Of a stretch of DNA of 64,000 nucleotides, positions 1-11,937 are shown one piece after another. Location: contig CM068826.1 of the NCBI GenBank assembly GCA_028554795.2, positions 104,260,602 through 104,324,601 of the forward strand. The letters are read 5' to 3'. The stretch's first letter is position 1; every line of letters begins with the position of its first letter. Made by a program: the position numbers and the translations under genes. The notes below the pieces were generated by a model. That model was not told the DNA's origin, made no database searches, and saw only the letters and a program-made list of their open reading frames with translations. This DNA comes from Sinohyriopsis cumingii. Taxonomy: Eukaryota > Mollusca > Bivalvia > Unionida > Unionidae.

Positions 1-1439
1 GCTATCGGTTCCATGGACACTGATGCCGGCGCGAGAAATGGAAGCATTATCCTCAACTATGCAGCCCACTGAATCAGAAAACACTTTATAAACGCGTTAC
101 GAGGAAATGGTCTTACAGATCTGCGACTAAACATAAAGGAATGGGCTAAAGTTGCTAGAACGGGTGGAGGCAAGATAAAATATATCATATAGCTAGAGAA
201 GAAACTGAAATTCCCAAAAGAGATAGGAACGATAAACAATGAAATCTTTGTGCGGCAAGTATCAATCGATGGGTTCTCTGAAAGTAATTGTTAATCATGA
301 CGTACACGCATGGATGTAGAGTGTAACACGATTTTTACTGGAGAAAACGGTTAAATATTACTACGGTGACATTGTTGAACGCGCCAGAAATGCAGCAAGT
401 GCAACCGTGTCTCGGTATGGTTATTTGAAAGCGTTGAATTTGAGCAGACAGATGGCAAGCAGTCAACGTGCAACAGTCATGGATTTGATCAATTTGTAAC
501 GGCATCCGATGTACTTTATAGTACAGAATGTATGCGCTAAAATAAAGGGAGGCCATTAATGTCATAGAACAGTTGCTGAGTAATATTTTTTGCTGTGCCA
601 TCGGTCGTTTTCCATATTGCTCAGCAATGGAATTCATGGAGGCTAACGCCTCGAGAAATTCTCGAAGAGATTCATCGTTCGTGTGTCGAGTAGCGATCTC
701 TGGAATACCGAATATGACAACAACGACGTCATTTAGTTCGATATGTTTGCAGTTTTCTTCGGATGAGTGAATGTGGGCAGTATTTTAAGAAATTTGTGTA
801 TCCAACACATGAGATGACTTGACTTGCAATAAGCGGTCCACTGTCGGTGGATTTCCATGGAAATCTCATTGATCTTACAGGGTTTGCAGAATCAATCGAA
901 TTTGCTGAGAATATTCATCTGATTATTATTGTCTGGTTTGGTCGTCATTTTAACGAACAAAATCTGGACATGAATGAAATGGACAGTTGTGCAAAGAATA
1001 TGCGTGGCTGTGCTGATAGTGAGTGAAGCAATACTTTCATATAGACGTCAAACTGAGGAATGATTGACAAGCACGGAAGACAGCTATAGCAATAACGTGT
1101 CATTCGCCAAGGAAATAGTTCCAAAATTACAAATGGAGCCTGATCGGATAACAAACGACGTTGTACAAGATCGTGTAGCGATGACGCAGAAATCTACTTT
1201 ATGATTGACTATACGAATACTAAAGGTATATTTGTACGTCGAGAACTTGTAAATCTACCAGATACAACCCAGCTGATTACTATTATCAGTTAATATGATG
1301 GTGATTCACTACAGTTTATTCATTTAAGATCTTCGATGCTGGCTTATGTGTCAATGAACCTGCTATCGATGATCAACTGAGTTCGGACGCTGTCAGAGTC
1401 GGCACAGTATATTGATCTTGAGATTCCCGGAACGTACGC

Positions 1440-1940
1440 AAGCGACGGATCACCGACGAAACAAAAACTTGTTCTTACTGATATCTTTATTGTTCCTGTG
1501 GATGTTGTTGAGAAAGCTTCAGTGGCGTCATCAAGTGATTGGACTATGGGATATGCTATAACCGCTCATGTGTCACATGGACTAACAATCGCAGATACCA
1601 TTATTTGGATTGTTGATAATCGCATTGGATGTCTCAATTACGGAGAGTTGTGGCAGACAATTCCAAGATGGCTGTGGAAGATAATCAAGTTCAGAAAACC
1701 AACGATGTGAGAAAACAATTAGCTGGTTATTAGCGAAATGATGAAAGGTATAAATGCGAGTTTGATCTTGATGTTGAGTTCACCATGGAGTTGAAACAAC
1801 GATAAAACAACCACTTTGCGCGCTGTTATACACTGATGTCGTGGCAATATTCTCCTAATAATCCACGCCAATTTCCTGTGACAGAATTAATAGTAGTCTC
1901 TGCCACACACGCGAAAATGTGATGATGAGAAGACTTCAGT
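1440..1940 (+). pseudogene. SF1/Pif1-like helicase C-terminal motifs followed by an HNH-nuclease relic
   Basis: The open stretch at 1498-1710 (70 residues) contains GYAITAHVSHGLTIAD. This matches the C-terminal motif of SF1/Pif1-type helicases, usually GYA(I/V)T(A/S)H.SQGLT, followed by a hydrophobic strand and then the place where the arginine-bearing motif VI should be. Immediately downstream, about 1735-1935 in two frames, lie CARC, then NNPRQF, then a CHTRENV segment. This spacing resembles an HNH endonuclease with a zinc-binding CxxC and a ..DRI...HT..N.. core. At least one single-base frameshift and several stops separate the pieces, so it is inactive. The family call rests on motif recognition by eye. 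The helicase N-terminal P-loop was not found in 1-1440, although that interval has related-looking fragments such as TYASDGSPTKQKLVLTDIF at 1433-1489, directly upstream. Confidence 0.45.
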
Positions 1941-2491
1941 TAATCAGCTGGGGGTGGGGGCAGTCCACTGGACCCATTGTCATGATGTACTAGCGAATCC
2001 TTGCAGGATGTACTTGAGTATCTTCAGGAATTACTTGTATTTGTTCAGACAAAACCACGTTGAGGAGCCTTTGTATCAGGTCTGTACATTACGGGAACAA
2101 AAGTAGATCTTACAACGATTAAAAATTGTATGTGTGGTTACACTAAAAATAGGATCGGTTGCTCTTTTTTAGGGTCAAGTTGCCAAGTAATTTTGGAGAG
2201 GAGTCATGTGGCACGTGTTTCTTTACGAACGAATTGGTGGGCTTCATAGAAATTCCACGAATAACTTCGTTGTTCAACGCGGCTATCACGCCTCAACCCA
2301 TTCAAGAAATCTGTCCTTGCTAAGTAATTCCTGGGCGTACTAATGCCCAAACAGTCGCTCAGAAAGTGTTCGATTCAATCGCTGGACGATTACTAATCGC
2401 TATGTGACGCAGTGTGTCTTTGTCTGATTTTCACATTGTGATGTTTCATCAGAGATGTTACTGTCCCAATAAATTCTTTTCCAGGTTCAAC

Positions 2492-2915
2492 TTATAGCAG
2501 CAGTAGCCATCGCAGGCTGCCACGCGGCCGATGTCCTCGTTGATAAATTCGTCCATAAACAGCTGCAACTTCAGTTGTTGTTTTAGTTGATGGCGGAACT
2601 TCTTCTTTGTATCTATTCGCATCGTCGACGACGACCGCCAACGCGTATTTATATGTGCATTTTTGACGTTTGCCAGTTATAATAGTATCATGTGGCAACA
2701 ACAAAATATCTGCCTGATTGATCTTCGTTTGGCGTACTAACATCAAACCATCCGTACTGAATCGTATTAGGCGGTGGTAAATACATTTGCCATATTGCCC
2801 GTCTGGCCAGCCAATCTGCCGAGACACCACGTGAGACACGTGCTGCATCAGCTAGTTTGCTTATAGCTGCTCTACCCCTCCAGTGTCCTCTTGGGCTATG
2901 ATAAATAGACTCCAT
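2492..2915 (-). pseudogene. Polinton/retroviral-type (RVE) integrase, frameshifted fragment
   Basis: Reading leftward from 2915, one frame gives YHSPRGHWRGRAAISKLADA followed by a region ending near FDVSTPNED. The sense then moves to a second frame around 2735-2745, which reads QADILLLPHDT and then YKYALAVVVDDANRYKE, TTTEVAAVYGRIYQRG. The H-rich N-terminal segment followed by a YALAVVD-type strand and a conserved RYKE is typical of Polinton/Maverick-type integrases, where the Asp after the strand is the first catalytic residue. The copy is a fragment: it stops near 2492 before the later catalytic Asp and Glu would be reached, and it carries the frameshift. Confidence is good for the family and high that it is broken. 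Confidence 0.65.
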
Positions 2916-3001
2916 TATTATTCATTATCGGCGATTAATTGTCAGCTACGGGGGTACGATCACATCGCTAGTTATCCTTCATTGCCGACTTTATAAGCCA
3001 G

Positions 3002-3489
3002 TTGGCAAGTGATTCTCTGAGATATTTTTTTTTACAGACGTCAATGTGTGAATCAACTTCTTGTCTGCAGTATGTCGTTGTTGTAGATCTCGATTTTTAT
3101 ACGCGACCTCACGAATATGGCACGTTTGATCAATTGCACTCCCTCGCTATTCTCCTGGTTTTGGTTGATGTTTTTCGTCGAGTCTAATAAGAGATAACTG
3201 CAATCTTTTGGTTATCTTCAATGGCGTTGATACACACACAATGCGGAATATTCACCAGACTTGGTGTTCCGGTGATATGGATATGATTAGACTTTTAAGC
3301 TTATTTGCACATGCACAGAGGGAGTCACATGGATTGATTACAAAAAATCTACAGGATCCTTGGTCACGATATCACGTTGGTCTCGATAACAAGTTTGGTT
3401 GCGAGACAGTACGGACTGATCCAATATTTGAAAATAGTTATTGTAGCTACTGCATACCAAGTTACCTATCAGCGGTTATTTATGAATGA
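3002..3489 (+). other. Unidentified coding-like relic
   Basis: Two successive open stretches on + (3002-3187 and 3208-3489, the latter 93 residues starting from GTG) have balanced composition and contain DLDFYTRPHEYGTFDQLHSL and LLSLFAHAQRESHGLI. They look like decayed coding sequence, but I do not recognise a family. They adjoin the integrase relic and may belong to the same element. They could also be chance open frames or antisense of another gene. Confidence 0.25.
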
Positions 3490-3490
3490 T

Positions 3491-5190
3491 AGACGTTCGT
3501 TGCTTAAAGTAACCACACGATATAGATGAAAAATTACATAAGAGTTTTATAGAAATATTTAAACCTCAAAGCATAGAAGATTGTATATCTTTGAAATAAA
3601 AGAATGCACAAGAATACAAAAATCCAGTCCCAAGATAAAGTCAGTAAAATGTTATAGCGATGAAACATTTCATAATATTAATGGACCGGCTGAAAGTAAC
3701 TTTAAGAATAAACTAGCAAATTATTAACTATATGCGAAACAGAAATACAGTTAGTTTTGTAGCATTCAACACATTTCCTTTATATATTTAAAATATAAAA
3801 GATTATAGACTATTCTAAACCTAAATTATAATAAAGACATTGGATACAAAAAGGGCACGGATTTTCTATATGACCTATACCTGTAATTTGTGTCATTATC
3901 TTTAAAAAGGAAATGAAGCATTTTTCTATAACTTTAATTTTTCCGCAGTATAAGCAGACATATTTAAGGCAAAGTTCAGTTATAAACATAACAAATCTTG
4001 CTCTATGTGTTAAAGTCTACATTTCCACATTTCGCGAGCCGCTCAACATTTGCTTTATCAAAGATGCATCATTTTAAACTATCTTCGTTCTGTTTATTCT
4101 GCTTTACATGTGATTGTCTTTGTTATAATCGTTATGAAAAGTGGAAGTGTGAGTTCCTGTGTACCCTACTTTTATTAACGTCAAAAGGTTGTTAGCACTG
4201 TTCTGACGTGCACGAACGTGGACATCACTCATCTATGCTAGTTCAGCGTCTAGGCTATTGTAATGTGGATTTCAATTTTTATAATGACTCCAATGGTACT
4301 TGGCTGATAGCTGAACCATATTCCGATAGCTTTTCCAACGTTTCGCATTCTCAAAGTTGGCTTCGTCCACCTTTATGCAATGTTTTGCTTTCTGGATTTC
4401 ATCGTGACTTCAAAACATTTCAAACAATTTCCTCAAATGCAGAAATCAATTTTTGTCAGTGTCGTACTACGCAAGTGCCCTTCTTTGGAGTTAGCATGTC
4501 AGAGGTAGGAACACTTGTTACGGCTCTGAACAAAATTTTGAATAGTCATTTTGTCAGCTTGTGGAAGTTTGCATCATCTGCATCTTGGCAGTTTGAAGAA
4601 TATTGCTGTTAAACTGGTTATGGAAGCGTCGTTTAAAGATCAATACAGATACTTGTTAGAAAAGAGCCTGTTTTCAAACGGACGCTGAACTTATGAGCGT
4701 ATCATGGGTGAAAAACATAAAACCTAAAGACATTTTATTAGATGAAGTGTTCTTAAACAGATTTCATACCATCGCTCCGGTACCGACTTAAAAAAAAAAA
4801 CTACATCTATGTTGATTTCGCAAGAATGTATAGTTGGTACAACAATGTTTCCCGGTTGAAACTATATCAATAATGGTCACGTTTTACACATAAGAAATCA
4901 ATACTTCAAAATCTTGAGAAAAACGTACCTGTGGCGCTGAGAAGGTGCCATTTATTAATCCACCCGTCATCACCCTTTATATCGCTTCCCACATGTTGGG
5001 CAACAACATTGATAGACTGAATCGCCTACAAATATACATACAGCCAGTGGATTAAACATCTGTGTATGGTATTGATATTATGACATATCCAACATTGCTG
5101 TGAATACCAATAAAGCTGTATACTGTTTGCAGCCTGACTTTTTCCTTCCGTAATAGAAACATAAGATTATGATTCAGATACTACTACTAC
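3491..5190. other. Mostly anonymous AT-rich DNA with one 134-codon ORF
   Basis: No recognisable gene or repeat. The + strand ORF at 4208-4612 (134 codons, GTG start) has no motif I know. The complementary strand over the same interval also reads as protein-like pieces with several stops, so the ORF may be the shadow of a decayed - strand gene. The 3500-4000 part is very AT-rich. Confidence 0.35.
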
Positions 5191-5192
5191 TA

Positions 5193-5400
5193 CCATCATC
5201 ACCACTACCACACTCACTAATTCTACTAACACCACCATCACCATTACCACACTCACTAATTCTACTAACACCACCATCACCACTACCACACTCATTAATT
5301 CTACTAACACCACCATCACCATTACCACACTCACTAATTCTACTAACACCACCATCACCACTACCACACTCACTAATTCTACTAACACCACCATTACCAT
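5193..5400. repeat. 39-bp minisatellite, about 5.3 copies
   Basis: Five consecutive 39-bp units (5193-5231, 5232-5270, 5271-5309, 5310-5348, 5349-5387) plus a partial sixth, built on CCATCACCACTACCACACTC-like sequence. The units differ at only a few positions. Because 39 is divisible by 3, the array reads as a 13-residue repeat (PPSPLPHSLILLT) on + and as a hydrophobic repeat on -. There is no sign of a real gene. Confidence 0.9.
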
Positions 5401-5574
5401 TACTTCCTTTACAACAACTACTACTACTACTGCTGCCAGCACCTTCGCAAAAAGACAGGAACAGTAATTTCCAACCAAACCAGTATTGCTGATGCTATTT
5501 TCTACACTGACATAGATTTTGTATTACTAAATAACTGTTCGATTTGACATTTGTGAAGATTAACACCATGTCTC

Positions 5575-5800
5575 AGCACACGATAGTAATACATGGCTAC
5601 CAGTATGTTTGGTAGAGGAAGAATCCGATAATAAACACCGATCTAAGGAGAGCTACTGGCAAGGAAGGATGGATAGTGGCAAGTTTCGCACATGACCGCG
5701 TTGGTTGAACCGAGACTCGAACCCAGGTGGAGAGGGATGAGATATGTTAGGTGTGTCTGAATTATTTATGTCCCATACCACTCGGCCATCCGTACATCAA
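5575..5800 (-). mobile_element. tRNA-Ser/Leu-like SINE (reverse orientation)
   Basis: On the - strand TGGCCGAGTGG (5778-5788) is a perfect Pol III A box of the Ser/Leu type, and GGTTCGAGTCT (5713-5723) is a near-perfect B box. The A-B spacing is longer than in most tRNAs. Downstream unrelated sequence to about 5575 would be the SINE body. Only one copy is in the window, so the 3' limit is a guess. It could instead be a tRNA pseudogene. Confidence 0.5.
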
Positions 5801-7257
5801 TATATTATTAAAGCCTGGATATCAGTAGCGCAACTAAGTTGCATTGTGTCTGCCCAGGATTCATCCCTGTGCTCTAAAAAGCAAATGGCTGCCTTTTCTG
5901 GTTGATACAATTTATCAGGTGTGTCCCACTTCTTTGACTTAAAAAATTATGAAGTTCATATCATCTAAGTAAGTAATTGGAAGTAAATTGTTTAAGTTTA
6001 AAAACGTCTAGCTTATTATATATGCAAGTAATTTGAAAATCTAAACTATGTTCATTAAGTTGGTTAGGTTGAACAGTTTAATGGAGAAAACAAGTAGAAA
6101 TGCTTTGAAAAGAAATTATGAGAGAATTAGGTGAGAGGAGCTATTATCAATCCTGTTGTGAAACGAAGACTGAAAGCTGAAACGAGGGTTTCAAATTGGG
6201 ACACATTACACGTCATTAGATTTATTCTAAAATTAGTATTTCACAAAGATAGCCTTTACCTTGTTTGTTCTCGTTTATGGATCTGCATTGACGTCAATAC
6301 TCTTCATTTGATTCAAGGACAGTAGTGTTGCGAATGCAAGGAATAATGACTGAAGGCCAAATTTCATGAAAGATGAAAGAGAAATGATACAACTGGCGTG
6401 TTCTTTGTAGCTTTAAGTGCTAGAACTTAAAACAATACTACTGACGTCCACTTATATCTTCTTGCTCTACTTTTTCCGGTTTTCATATGGGTTGCGTGGG
6501 GAGGGGTGGGGTTAGATTGGTAAAACGTTTGAATTAGATCATCTACTTGGATAGTTTTTTCTTCTTCCGGTGGAGTCGGGATAGGGTGGTAAATATATTG
6601 AGTTGTATTTCAACAACACAATCTTTCTGTGCTAAATAATGGTAATGCCTCGTTAATACAAGTCGTGACAGGCTATCTGCGAATTACTCCAGGAAGTGTT
6701 TGTTTTTATAACTTAGAATAATAATGTAATAATTTTAGGCTTACACGTTGTTTTTCTTACAATCTACCAAATCGGGGTCAACCAATTTTCTTCTTCTTTC
6801 TTTTTTATATAAAAAATAATACAATCGAACTATTAAAACCTATGGGACTATTCGGGCTTTCTCAATATAAAAAAATTCAGATTATTTTTATACCAAAACT
6901 GTCTTTTAGAAAGAAAAGTCCAATGTAGAAGAAAAATATTAAATAATGCTCTATATTACACGGTTTGAATCATAAGCTGGAACATGGGGCATGTGCAATC
7001 TACAATTTGTAGACAACAAATTTAAAATTGATCAATGTATTAATATCATATCTAAATATATCTAACAACTTCGTGCCCAGACGTATGGAGCATCAGTGAC
7101 AGATCGTATAGTTTAATAATGACCTCGTGTAGCATTGATACATTTCCACGCACTTCATGACTGGTTAATAAGTGTGGCCAATCATGTATGAGGTAGCAAA
7201 TGTAACATGTTACTTTTAGAATTTACCTTTCTCTCTGTGTATTCTATGTGTGCGTGT
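5801..7257. other. No gene recognised
   Basis: AT-rich sequence with short open frames only. The longest, 6131-6325 (64 codons), has no family resemblance that I can see. Confidence 0.4.
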
Positions 7258-7881
7258 TTTGGATTTTTAACGTAGCTTAAACAATTGTTCAATCATATCG
7301 CTACGATGTCTGCAGTTTGACCGTTAACTCTCCGGTGGCCTAGTGGTTAGAGCGTCCGCCTCGGATGAGGTAGGTCGTGGGTTCGATCTACGACCGAGTC
7401 ATACCAGAGACTTACAAAAATGGTACTAACTGCTGCCTCGCTTGGCGTTCAGCATGAAGAGGTTAGTGTTAGGACTGGTCGGACTGGCGTCAGGATAATG
7501 TGACTGGGTGGGACATCGTGCTACATGTCTGCGGCATGATGCCCCAGTGCTAGACATCACTATAAACTGGGCACATAGCAGACATCGTAGCGATATGACT
7601 GTTAAAGATTCGTTAAAAATCAAAATCACATCACAGCACATCACAGTTTGACCGTTTATAGTGATGTCTAGCACTGGGGCATCATGACGGAGACATGTTG
7701 CATCACGTCCCACCCAGGCACATTACCCTGACACCAGGCACACCAGTCCTAACACTAACCTCTTAATGCTGAGCGCCAAACGAGGCAGCATTTAGTACCA
7801 TTTTTAAAAGTCTTTGGCATGACTAGGCAGGGTTTCGAACCCGTAATCTTTCGCATTGGAGACGGACGCTCTAACCACTAG
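7258..7881 (-). mobile_element. tRNA-derived SINE (family 1), - orientation, split by a second SINE
   Basis: The 3' part lies at 7258-7325 (GGATTTTTAACGTAGCTT... ending in CAGTTTGACCGTT). The remainder resumes at 7644-7881 with CAGTTTGACCGTT and runs through the SINE body to the B-box region (GGTTTCGAACCC) and CTAACCACTAG. The element's first bases are missing. Joining the two parts gives the same order as the uninterrupted copy at 23032-23351. It was therefore one SINE, opened by insertion of the + strand copy at 7326-7643. Confidence 0.88.
7326..7643 (+). mobile_element. Full-length tRNA-derived SINE (family 1) nested in another copy
   Basis: The head CTCCGGTGGCCTAGTGGTTA contains the A box TGGCCTAGTGG, with the B box GGTTCGATCTA about 40 bases later, at normal tRNA spacing. 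An anonymous body of about 220 bp and a tail rich in CACAT/ACA follow. It is flanked by a 13-bp direct duplication of the target, CAGTTTGACCGTT, at 7313-7325 and 7644-7656. This is the signature of LINE-mediated retrotransposition. The tail ends in CA-rich simple sequence, as do the other family members. Confidence 0.9.
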
Positions 7882-8187
7882 AAAAGTAAAGCGTTAGAAA
7901 TATGCATATTTATGAGACAAAAAGTAATTCGTTTATATTTTAGAAAGTAACGCATGTGCATAATCCACTTTTTGAAGAACAGATGATCTGGGCAAGTTCA
8001 GGTCCCCTTTAAAGACTTTTCTTTACGTGCAACTAAGCAGTATATGTGTGTACTCTAACCACAATATTTAGTGTGATGTATTTGCAGTGATCAGAGTAAA
8101 GCGCAGATAGAATTGCATATAGTGGTATGGTTAAGTAAGAAAGATACTCAAGAACGGTTACTGTCGCCTGGAGGGCATATCTTTACC

Positions 8188-8500
8188 CTATAAGAGAAGA
8201 GTTCATTATTTCAGACTATATGGTCAATACATCTAAATCGAAATACCAATTTATTTTAAACGTGAAAGATCAAACTTGTCTTATGTACAAAAATGTGTGC
8301 AACTACAGAAAGCGTCATTGTTAAGAGCAAAATTATGCAAGGCATTTAAAGAGCAATTTGTTCGGTCTATCTATAATTCAAACATTAAAATAATATAGAG
8401 TTCGCCAGACATTTGAAGATACCGTTCTTATTGTTATCTGTTCTAGTTATCGCTGAAAACACATGCTTTCTTATTAATTCATCAAAAACTAAATATATAA
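8188..8500 (+). repeat. Dispersed repeat, copy 1
   Basis: Clearly alignable by eye with 33078-33405 in the same orientation. Shared blocks include TATAAGAG, TTTAAAGAGCAATTTGTTCG, AAGATACCGTT and ATTAATTC. Similarity is moderate with small indels, so the copies are old. No coding sequence, tRNA head or terminal repeats are seen, so the class is unknown. Weaker similarity may continue to about 8610. Confidence 0.65.
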
Positions 8501-9350
8501 TAATTTGCAATATTGTAGAGGAAATGTTCTATCTTGTAAGGTTTAATGGAACACGAAGGATGTTATTATAACTATTAACTAATATCCTATTAACCAACTT
8601 ACCGGTTAAATTGTCAGTGTACTTATTAATAAACAATGCCATATTACAAATTAGTGACTAATAGTATGTGCACTTTATTAGGTCATGATAGATGCGTGAT
8701 GCACCCAGTCATTCCAAACACTGATAAGATCGAGTATAAAGTGTCGGCAGTCTTTCGACTGGTTCAGTTAACCTATTTCTTTTCGAAGCGAGCAGGTAAG
8801 GAAAAATATAAATTTATATTAAAGTCATGAACATAGAGGTCACATGACTGGCTATTTTGTTTCAGTGAAAACCTTTCCATTTCGAAACCAGATGATGATC
8901 AAATCTTGAAGAGGTAAGTGGGCAGGCGCCATATTAATGATTTGTAAATCTCAATGTGTGATTGTTCTCACGTCATCCTGGTATTACTGATTATTTTCAG
9001 GACAAAGCGTCCTTAAATGCTTCGAATAACTGAGCTTGAACAGTCAAAATCTGATGTGGAGAGACATACCATGCTCAGAGCTGTAATTTGATGGTGCTGG
9101 GACTTGTTTCACTTGCGTCATTGGCAGACATTGCACGTGATCATGTAACATAAGCAGGCCCATCAAAGTGTGGTCCAGGTAGATCCTCACCAATGCAAAA
9201 GTAAAATGGCGAACAAAAATACTAAGCCAAAAACTGGAATGCATGTAGCCGCCGCTTTATTGTATGCTTGGACCATTTTCGATTTTGAGCAAGGCCATGT
9301 TTCCTGGAGTTTAGTTCTTACAGAAAACATGTAAACACATAACATTTGTG
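8501..9350. other. No gene recognised
   Basis: Short open frames only (8636-8830 on +, 9044-9244 on -), none with recognisable motifs. Confidence 0.4.
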
Positions 9351-9535
9351 GTTTTTGTGTGTGTGTGATTCAGATTTTTAACGTAGCTTTAACAATTTTC
9401 CAGTCATATCGCTACGATGTCTGCAGTGTGGCAGTTTAAAGTGACGACTAGCTCTGGGACATCATGCCGAAGACATGTAGCATGATGTCCCACCCAGTCT
9501 CATTATCCCGACCAGGCAGACCAGTCCTAACACAA
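9350..9535 (-). mobile_element. SINE family 1, 5'-truncated copy
   Basis: Begins with a (GT)n tract and TTTTTAACGTAGCTTTAACA, then the shared body (CGCTACGATGTCTGCAGTGT ... CAGTCCTAACACAAACCTC). It stops before the tRNA-like head, as expected for incomplete reverse transcription. Confidence 0.85.
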
Positions 9536-10115
9536 ACCTCAAAATCTGTTTGTCAAGCGCAAGTGTTGTAAATCTGAGCAAAATGATGACAGTGTAAACT
9601 TCGTTTGTACGCATTTAACTTGTGTAAATTATTTATTTACATAATTTAACCAGTATATCAACATGCCTCTCGCCATTATCGAAGTTACCCGCAGTATGGA
9701 AAGCAAAACCTGAGTAGGTCGATACAGCAAAATCTAAGCAGGTCAATACAGGAAGAAGAATTTTATAATGAAATGCATATGTTTATTTGTCCGTACTTAT
9801 ATTATTTCTTTTATGTTCTGTTATTGCTGTTATAATATCGAATAATCTCGTTATGTGTGTATTGTTTGTGTGCTCTTGTCTTTCTTTTATTTAGAGAGAC
9901 ATGGTTTTTCTAAGTAGGACACGTGGCTTTTGCACATCAGTCAGCAGAAATAGATGCAAATTCCAATACTGTTCTACCTACGATGACAAAACTTCGTTCG
10001 AAACACTGATCATCATTATTATCGAATAGAAACAAATGTTTCGTACCTTGACATCTTCTCAACTCTCAGATATACGTAATTACGTATTTTTAACAGTTTC
10101 AGATCTTTAGCAACA
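9536..10115 (+). other. Upstream flank of the ependymin-related gene
   Basis: No coding sequence. Immediately before the start codon lies TTTTTAACAGTTTCAG (ending at 10101), a plausible 3' splice site, so the ATG at 10116 may sit near the start of a second exon with a non-coding exon further upstream. No convincing TATA box could be assigned. Confidence 0.35.
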
Positions 10116-11903
10116 ATGCTGCGTATAGTTTTAGCTGTTGTTTTGGTTGCCATGGTGCTGGGAGAGGGATGTTGCCCCTACGATGCTTGGGAGGGGTATG
10201 AAGGTCTGTTGACTGGCACAGCACAGGGTGGAACGGCACATTTGACTCAGGTAGGTCCTAATACATGTGATGTTTTCGTACAAGTCATCAATCCTTGTTT
10301 GCGGATAATATTTTCCTTTTATTATGGTTACAATGTCTCTCCCGTCGTTTTTAATAATAATAATAATAATAATAATACGAAGAACAACGAAAACGAAAAG
10401 AAGAATGATAAGACGAATAAAATCAAAGGAGACCTTTACAGGACGTCTCATGAAATAAACATAACCTGTATCTAAATTTTCAATATGGATATTTTCTCCA
10501 CTCAGAAATTTACTTGCACATGAGAACATAACCATCAGTAGCAATAACAATTACAAATTAAAATTTATATGCGATAAGAGACTTTGAAATCAGATTTATA
10601 ATCTTGTTACTAGAGCGCTCATTACAATATATATATATATATATAGGGTTCATTCACCTTGCATCTGAATAATACCAAAAAGATGGTTGCTTCTGAAGTG
10701 GAATTAGTCGTGGATGGAGTCGTCATAAGGCTGAAATCAATACAAGACTATAATACGGTAAGGGTACAATTAAATAGAAGTATTAACTGTCAAAGTCATC
10801 ATTACATCATCGGAATACTTCACTGTGTAAATCCATCACAAAGTCCCACTTAACTGGGTCTACATCTGGGATCGGAATCCCCAGTTTGCATCTTACTAAA
10901 TACGAAATCCTTGCATAAATCCAAAAGCGGAGAGAATCAAGCTATGAACATGCCTACTAATGAACAAACTGACGGACGAATGAAAGGACATATGTATTTG
11001 TATTATATTTTCGGATCACATATTTTTTCCTAGAGACTAAATACTTTCACTAAGGGAATACTTTCTTAGTTCCTCAGTGAGGATAGGACATATTTTATCA
11101 TCCAGTGTTATGTACTAGAGAGTGCATTTTTGTAGCAGTCCAAGACTTATTTATGCATTTAATAGATGACCGTTACGTTACCTCCATGACACATTTAGGA
11201 AAGCAAACTCTACGTATGCTCAATTCCAGGGAACGGAGTATGACATCATGGGCGGCAAGTGTACCAAGAAACCGCTTGAACAATGGAAACCAAAATGTGT
11301 ACCAGGTAGGATCCACTAGAGACTTTTTTTTTCTCCAGTCAATACAACATAAAACCAATTTTTAGCAGCATCAACATAGATAGTTGTGATTACCTGTCTT
11401 ACAAATGATATTAGCATATATGCCTCACTCTAAATTTCAAGGACTCAACTTCACTACCAACACTCCCTTTCATCTCTCTCTCTCCTGCTCGCATCCTCCT
11501 CCTCGTCCCATGCAGGCTAGATAATGTAGAATTGATACTGCCCGTCCACCCACACAATGTATGTCATAAGATGACTAGTGAAGGCAGCTCCCTTGGGATT
11601 CATACCGTGAAGTTGGTTCGCCTGAAGTTGCCCCTGAACTTTAAAAAGAGCAATACTTACATAGAAATATTCTGAACTAAACCTATGTCCCTTTTGCTTT
11701 GTCGGTGTTCTTTCATACCGTTCGTATGGGGTTTTTCTTATCATGTGGTCTCGTGGTGCATATTTACATTCGGTACGGGGTGGGGATGTCTTCCTGGTAA
11801 TTTTTGGCAAGGTTTTCTTCCATCCATCCATCCATCCATACATACCTACGTACATAATATTGTCAGTGCTTATGACTCTGGAAAGCCTTAATCCGGCACT
11901 GCA

Positions 11904-11937
<34 letters not shown>

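Larger units (their letters stand above)
1..3490. mobile_element. Decayed virus-like / Polinton-like large DNA element (relic region)
   Basis: Both strands contain stretches of protein-like sequence broken by many stops and frameshifts, including a helicase plus HNH relic on + and an integrase relic on -. The joint presence of an RVE-type integrase and viral-type replication enzymes is what Polintons/Mavericks and related virus-like elements carry. No terminal inverted repeats or target duplication are visible. The left end is cut by the window and the right end, near 3490, is set only by where coding character fades. Positions 1-900 contain protein-like pieces in several frames that I cannot name. 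Confidence 0.5.

Noticed and set aside
5167..5492. Val/Leu-rich and Pro/Leu-rich ORFs over the 39-bp minisatellite
   Set aside because: Frame openness is a by-product of the 39-bp period, and nothing outside the repeat looks coding.
7330..7405. Functional tRNA gene
   Set aside because: The tRNA-like head belongs to a SINE present in many copies, is followed by the SINE body and lacks a proper acceptor stem.
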